Program-made: the position numbers and the translations under genes
Notes under the pieces: model-generated
Database searches by the model: none
Told to the model about the DNA's origin: nothing
Seen by the model: the letters and a program-made list of their open reading frames with translations, nothing else
DNA from: Glandiceps talaboti
Lineage: Eukaryota; Hemichordata; Enteropneusta; Spengelidae
Length of the DNA stretch: 64,000 bases
Assembly (NCBI RefSeq): GCF_964340395.1
Contig: NC_135551.1
Coordinates: 24,328,003 to 24,392,002 of the forward strand
Reading direction: 5' to 3'
In this document: in pieces, positions 58,627-64,000 of the stretch
Layout of the letters: each line of letters opens with the position of its first letter
How positions within the stretch are numbered: position 1 is the first letter of the stretch

Positions 58627-58997
58627 CTCTTCCCAATGACAACATTGTGTTTCCTTATTACAAGCCATTGACACTGAATATATAATGTTATATCATACAG
58701 GTACCTTTATTAATACTTCATATAAAATCATTAAAATATCAAAAGTCACACTCCAATATGAAGTTATTTATGTTATTTCATAATACTTCTGTGAGGTTAT
58801 ACAATTCAATTCTATATCATATGATCTAAAATTAATTTGACTGACACACATGATTTGTACCTATGCAATATTGTTTCTTTATATTATGTCCATAAACTCT
58901 GTAATACAATATTTTGTTATAGTACTATTTGATCCCTTAGTTATCCATATTGTTTTCTAGTATACTACAAAAAGCAAGCTATCAGCAAACTTTAGTA

Positions 58998-59222
58998 AAG
59001 ATAGACATAAACTAAAACTTTAAGTACAACATGTTGACATAAGCTATCTCTGAACTTTGCTGTAATTACACTCACAGTAGGGTGGTGTCTCAGATGGCAA
59101 GGTTTTTTTTTTTATCAACCTCATTCACTTGTTTACACTATCTTGATTACAGGGTGATTATATCCACATAACCATGGCATCACTATCATTCACTTGTGTT
59201 ATCTACCACATAACAATAGTTC
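58998..59222. mobile_element. Family A inverted-repeat element
   Basis: It begins AGATAGACATAAACTAAAAC and ends near TCTACCACATAACAATAG. It matches the 36460-36715 copy, including the inner TTTACACTATCTTGAT(T/C)ACAGGG. Confidence 0.65.
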
Positions 59223-59621
59223 TACATATGCTTGTCTTCTTTATAATTTGATATGCTGTATAACTTGATTTCATTAGTGTAGACCATCCTAGTTGACATC
59301 ATCTCAAATCTCAAAAAAAAGGTAATGAGGTAGTTTTTACTTTAATATCGAATAAAATAATAAGAACAATCCCTGAGAAAAATTTCATTCAAACTTGTAC
59401 TCTTTTTAGTTTTAATGTGAAAAACAAAGATACACGTACTCTATACTGTATTTTGAAGTTAAAAATTCTGGTTTTTGACTGAACCCTCCCTTGTGAAAGT
59501 TTATGTACTTGTCACTTGTGCTCATGTGACATCACAGAAGGTCATCCAGGGTCAAATTCACTTCATAAAAGGTCATGTGACCCTGAGTCAAATCTACTTC
59601 ATACGCCACCCAGGGTGGTAT

Positions 59622-61753
59622 TTACTTCTTTCCTTGTCTCTTAGCAACTCTGACAGCACCTCTTTCATAATCTTCCTTAGTAAGTCTATACCCCCAATGT
59701 TGTAGTGTTTGTCTGACAACTGGTGAAATAGCAGGGTTATCAAAGGCACATTTACTATTGTACACTTTGGTGATAAGATTGTTTCTCCACCGTCCTGTCA
59801 GACTAGCACATCGACACCAACGTCCTATCTGCCTTTCATCATCTTCTGTTCTTCTGCCTTCGTAGAATCTGACAAATTTTGAAAAAAATACAAAATGACA
59901 AAATGTGTTTTTTTGAGTAAATACATAAGTGATACTAAAGGGAAAAATAAGGTATAGAACTATAACCCAATGTTAATTCACATTTCATATGAAGCCATAT
60001 TGTGAAATATTCTGTATAGAGAGCATGGGTTAAATATTTAGCAGAAAATATATCTGCCCAATGTATTATGCCCTCTAGTGGTGACATAGTGCAGTGATAG
60101 AAATTGGTGAAAAGACTAGTCAGAAGACATTTTCTTTAATTATTCCCTTCTGGTGTAAAGTATAGTAGTGGATTAATTGTTAAAAACCCTAACGACAATG
60201 TAACCCCCCCCCCCCCCCCCTCCCATCCCATCGGATGATCCATACAATCTTGCTCAATCAATAATTTATTAAACCAGTGGTCTTCTATGTTTATTGACAA
60301 CCTCCTTCATGCTAAAGCCTTCTGGTGCCAAATTAACCACATGTACATGAATCCTGCTTCCATTGCGTTCCAAAGTTACCCCTCCAACATCTAACACCCC
60401 CTCTTACCTGCAATACCACATAAACCATCCATACGGGTCCTGTTTGTCAATCCAACCACTGCTTTCCCACATTTCCAGACTTCCACCACATTTCACTTTA
60501 TAAGCATTCACTTCTGGTCTGTACGCTGATGAGGATACCTGGATATCACAGAAAAAAAGTCAGACAACTCAGTCACTGCCATGGCAACACTGATAATTTA
60601 CATTCAAAAATTACATTTCACATTTTAAAATTACACAAATTTACTCTGTATAATTAAGACATCACAAAGCATGTATTTCCAAAGTAGTCATCCAAAGTTT
60701 ATATTACCGATTGATTTGTTAATGAATAATAAGTAATGCTGAAATCAATGTTGTCCATTTCTCACCAAGATGAGATGAGCCTCTGTAGAAGGTTGGATAG
60801 TTGCAGTGTTTTTGCTAAGGTTGGGGAACCCTGGTAACAGAAATGGAGTAAAAATGGCAGTGTTTCCCAGGTATATGATATGGGAACCCCGTAGATTTTA
60901 CCTACTTACCGCCCTTAGCAAAAACATTGGGTTGACCCAGTAAGCATTTTCTCAAAAAGTGTAAAAGTTGATTGGATGAAATAAGTGACATGGTAGCTGC
61001 TTACCAGGTTGATAATGTACCTGCTCTGTACATAGTGGCTAGTAAAATGTACCAACATATTGTACATATACCAAATCTAAAATATTGAATTTTCCTTTCT
61101 TACCTGTTTGCTTACTTCAAGTCCCTCCAACCAATCTTTAGGAAGCTCCTTCCATACACCAGAGTATTTCTCACCTGTGTGGTGGTTAGAAATAAATTTA
61201 TCAAATAAACATGTACTGATTACAAGTTGGAAAGGTAACACATTTGAAGATGACTGAGAAAATGTAAAGAAACGATAGCAATATAACACTATGGAATGGA
61301 TTAGTGGATTACAAGTAGTATCACAAGTACATCCATAGTATTAACACTAACTGAGCTCACTTCACTTGGAAGAAAACAATGCATTTGCACATCTGTTCCT
61401 GCAGATCGGAGGGGTGGGTTCACATATATGACGTCATTACCTGTGACTCCTGACTTGATTGGTCTGAAGTATGTTCCTCCAAAACTGCCTGCCTGTAGAA
61501 CTTCTTTTGGTGAAAGATTTGGTCTAAACATGGGATAATCAGGAAAACAAATTTCTCCTTTTTTATTTCTTCCGATGTGATTTACGAGCAATTTGGCATC
61601 TGGTGGTTTAATGGAGTACACTTTCTTTTGTTTCTTAGCAACTGAAGGCGTGGTATCTGACTCAGATTTCCTCTTAACTCCCTTTGGTTCCACTGGTGTT
61701 TTCTTCTTGGCATTAGATTTGGTTTTAGTTTTAGTGGTTGCATTCTTCGGCAT
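59622..61753 (-). CDS. Conserved basic protein of unknown function, 253 aa, four exons
   Basis: Exons in transcript order: 61753-61441, 61174-61104, 60538-60408, 59868-59622, joined in phases 1, 0 and 2. The first 50 residues are Lys/Thr/Ser-rich with KRK and KKQKK clusters, suggesting nuclear localisation. A compact conserved region follows: AGSFGGTYFRPI, YSGVWKELPKDWLEGL, AYKVKCGGSLEMWESSGWI, DPYGWFMWYCRFYEGRR, DDERQIGRWCRCA, SPVVRQTLQHWGY. It is rich in Trp and Cys. I know similar W-rich proteins occur in fungi, plants and invertebrates, but I cannot name a function. The very conserved Arg/Trp/Asp pattern suggests an enzyme or nucleic-acid-binding fold. The stop is TAA at 59624-59622. Confidence 0.85.
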
Positions 61754-62350
61754 GGTGAAGTTATGGCTGGTTTCAACAATTACTGAAGAAAAAAATCTGA
61801 AAGTACAAAATGATAAAAATGTTGAATTATGTATTTACAAAGTCTCGTTGTTTTCTGAAACAAACTCCTCTTCTGACCAGTTTGTTTGTTTTTAATTTGT
61901 TGTTTTTACATTTTTGGTTGATGAGTAGAGTACTCGAAAAGTCAACACTCAATATTTTATTGTCAAATATTGTCTGTCATCGGAGTGGACCAAAGTGATC
62001 GTCATCGGAGGTTACCGGTACCGTCCCAAGGGATTACACTATATAACGCGAGATGACGCATGGGTGTTATGAAACGTACGACGCTTACGTTGGTTTATAC
62101 ATGTTATACCCGTTATAACATCGAAAAGTGGACTGTGAACTGTAAATTACTCTCTGGCATTGCAAAATAAGGTATCAAGAAGACAACAAAATATGACGGA
62201 TACTAAGTGTTGATCGAAAAATTATATCAATTTCAAAGAAAATCAAACTTACCGCGTTATCTCTACGTGCTCTGTGGACGGCAGTGCAAAGTTGAACATG
62301 AGAAGTTGTGTAATGAATAGAAGTTGACCTGTGAGAGGCACCCTCTAGAG
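61754..62350 (-). other. 5' UTR exons and intron of the conserved unknown gene
   Basis: Reading the minus strand, a donor AACGCG/GTAAGTTTG at 62252 ends a probable non-coding first exon. A strong pyrimidine tract with TTCTTCAG at 61783 begins the exon that carries the ATG (61753). The transcription start is not determined. Confidence 0.5.
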
Positions 62351-62603
62351 GCAGGTCAAAGAACAAAACGAAAGTAGCAAGTAAACTTTAGTATTTGTAT
62401 TCGTCAAAAAACATCTCTTTATTTGTTATCCGTAATTTGTTTGGTTATAAAACCATGTACAATGTATATGTATCAATATTATTTTTTTATTTACATAATA
62501 TATTTAGACATAATAAAGATAAAATACTTCTTATGAAGCACAGTCGTATTCTGTACTGTGAAAGAATGCTATCGATTTTCACCCGGATAAGCGTGGATAA
62601 AAA
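62300..62603. promoter_or_regulatory. Probable bidirectional promoter between the unknown gene and SEC63
   Basis: The two divergent genes begin within about 350 bp (minus-strand first exon near 62253-62350, plus-strand ATG at 62604). No TATA box with clear spacing is seen. Inference from arrangement. Confidence 0.45.
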
Positions 62604-62727
62604 ATGGCTCGGGCCCAGTTCGTATACGACGAATCTGGCGGAGCATTTCTATATTTTGTAGTGTCCGTATATGCGTTAGTTCTTATACCATTGACGTATC
62701 TAATATGGCCGTCTAAAGAAAAGAAAG
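62604..62727 (+). CDS. SEC63: SEC63 homologue, first coding exon (rest outside the window)
   Basis: Sec63 is the J-domain partner of the ER Sec61 translocon. The exon encodes MARAQFVYDESGGAFLYF, then a hydrophobic helix (about residues 12-35) ending LTYLIWP, then SKEKK. It aligns closely with the start of vertebrate SEC63 (x-QF-x-YD-(D/E)-SG, then F-x-YF, then IP-x-TY-x-(L/I)-WP). The donor is AAAG/GTAAGA in phase 1 after 41 codons. The J domain, Brl domain and acidic tail lie downstream of 64000. Confidence 0.9.
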
Positions 62728-63930
62728 GTAAGAAAAATCTACGACAACCGTCCTCATATCTCTCCGTTGCGAAACATATTGCGTCTATTTTGAACCGTAA
62801 ACATATTAGGATCAGGATACGTGTGTCTGATCTTACAAAAAACTGTGGTCCCGGTATATTCCAGAATTATCCGTGGACAGCAACATTTGGAATTTCAGAT
62901 TTAGTGATTTTATTTTGAATATGATAGTCGTGGTCGACAATTTCAGACCCCAATAACATGAGGAATTTTAAAATTAAAAAACAAACAAATTAATGTAAGG
63001 TCAGGACGTGTACAATGTTTGCTTGGTCTTTTAATAGTAATACTAAGTAATAGTTTGATAAATATTTCATTGGTATTAAAACTAAGCTATTTTCTTTGTA
63101 ACATTGGTTATAAAGTGTCAGACACAATTAGCAGAATAGCAGATTTTAATTGCTAATTTTTAAATATGAAATTTTAGTAACTTGTTGCATCGTACTTTAA
63201 AGGCAGATCTGACCATTTTGTGTACTGCTGGTTAGTTTAATAGTTATGTCTCATGTGAAAAATTACACGTAATGTTTCACTTACTGAAAAGTATATGGGG
63301 GGGGGGGGAATCCTTTACATCACATTCAAGGTTGTCAGTTGCAGATTACATGTAAGTTTTGTCATATTCCTAAAAAAAACTTCTGAAGTATGTTTTAACT
63401 TCTATTTAAATACTAATTGTGTACAAATACATAACCTATAACATACAATCTAATAGTCAGCATGTACAATCCAAATACAGAATGCTCACTACTCACTGAG
63501 TAGTCGAACACACAAAATATAGTCTTGACTTCATGGAATGTCCAACGCACACCCATGTTATGTTTAATTCTATTAATTTCAATGACAATAGTATTAAAGA
63601 TAAATTACAAAAAAAGTCTAGACAACTGTTGACAGTCTAGGTTGTCAGGTGTGGACATCGAGAGAGGATGTACATTAATTAACACACACACACACACACT
63701 GACACAAACATATGTGTGAATCAGAATGTAGACTTGCAGTTCTTTTAGTGAGGTGAGGCACAGTCACTTGTGTGCTGAGGATCAGTTCTGCAATATTGAT
63801 ACTTTGAATTTTGAGTATTACAACAGATCCTCAGTGCACAAGTGACTGTGGATGAAAGCTGTACAGTACAGTTTGGGTAAATAGTACAAACCATTTATTT
63901 CTTTAGTTAGTTGATCTCCAGCATACAGAT
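62728..63930 (+). other. SEC63 intron 1
   Basis: AT-rich and without a second SEC63 exon. It holds a G-run at about 63298-63308, an (AC)n tract near 63683, and an imperfect inverted repeat at 63755-63851. Confidence 0.6.
63755..63851. repeat. Imperfect inverted repeat, arms about 27 bp
   Basis: CACAGTCACTTGTGTGCTGA followed by GGATC pairs with GATCCTCAGTGCACAAGTGA followed by CTGTG, around a loop of roughly 45 bases. Confidence 0.85.
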
Positions 63931-64000
63931 TAGTCTGTAAGGTATGCTGTGACGGGGCACCCTAACACATCAGCCAACCCCTACCAGAGGAGAGAGGAGG
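63931..64000. mobile_element. Family B palindromic element, cut by the window end
   Basis: GTCTGTAAGGTATGCTGTGA followed by CGGGGCACCC matches the reverse complement of 36751-36845 through the GGCCAACCC core. Confidence 0.7.

Overview
The window is nuclear DNA from an intron-rich animal. Coding segments are short, bounded by GT/AG splice signals, and separated by long AT-rich introns full of minisatellites and small inverted-repeat (MITE-like) elements. The proteins read as clear metazoan orthologues, and the divergence suggests an invertebrate (basal deuterostome or lophotrochozoan). I cannot name the species from sequence alone. Reading frames were joined by hand through splice phases. Every internal junction given for the four multi-exon genes is phase-consistent.

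Layout. (1) 401-27091, plus strand: 3' part of a PICALM/AP180-type clathrin assembly protein gene (13-14 exons, 556 codons recovered; the ANTH-domain exons lie upstream of the window). Its first intron in the window holds a 4.4-kb, 36-bp minisatellite. (2) 27.1-32.5 kb: intergenic, no convincing gene. (3) 32549-34298, plus strand: a three-exon gene for a 114-residue single-pass membrane protein that I do not recognise. (4) 35438-45826, plus strand: complete CDK5RAP1, the mitochondrial tRNA methylthiotransferase (11 exons, 659 aa). (5) 45.8-50.8 kb: no confident gene. It should contain the 3' end of the next gene. (6) 58391 down to 50826, minus strand: N-acylethanolamine acid amidase (NAAA/acid ceramidase-like), eight exons, last exon not identified. 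(7) 61753 down to 59622, minus strand: a complete four-exon gene for a conserved lysine-rich protein of unknown function (253 aa). (8) 62604-62727, plus strand: first coding exon of SEC63, arranged head-to-head with gene 7 over a probable shared promoter.

The genes have unrelated jobs (endocytosis, tRNA modification, lipid amide hydrolysis, ER translocation) and look like ordinary neighbours. The most unusual signals are structural. A 36-bp minisatellite stays open in the frame of the following PICALM exon for about 4.4 kb. In two unrelated genes (PICALM near 15.1-15.6 kb, NAAA near 55.0-56.9 kb) the end of an exon and its 5' splice site have been copied repeatedly into the adjoining intron, making strings of decoy splice donors. 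A broken copy of a PICALM exon lies just upstream of the working one. Several families of short inverted-repeat elements recur, one carrying a CTCF-like core. The small membrane-protein gene is the best candidate for an undescribed gene.
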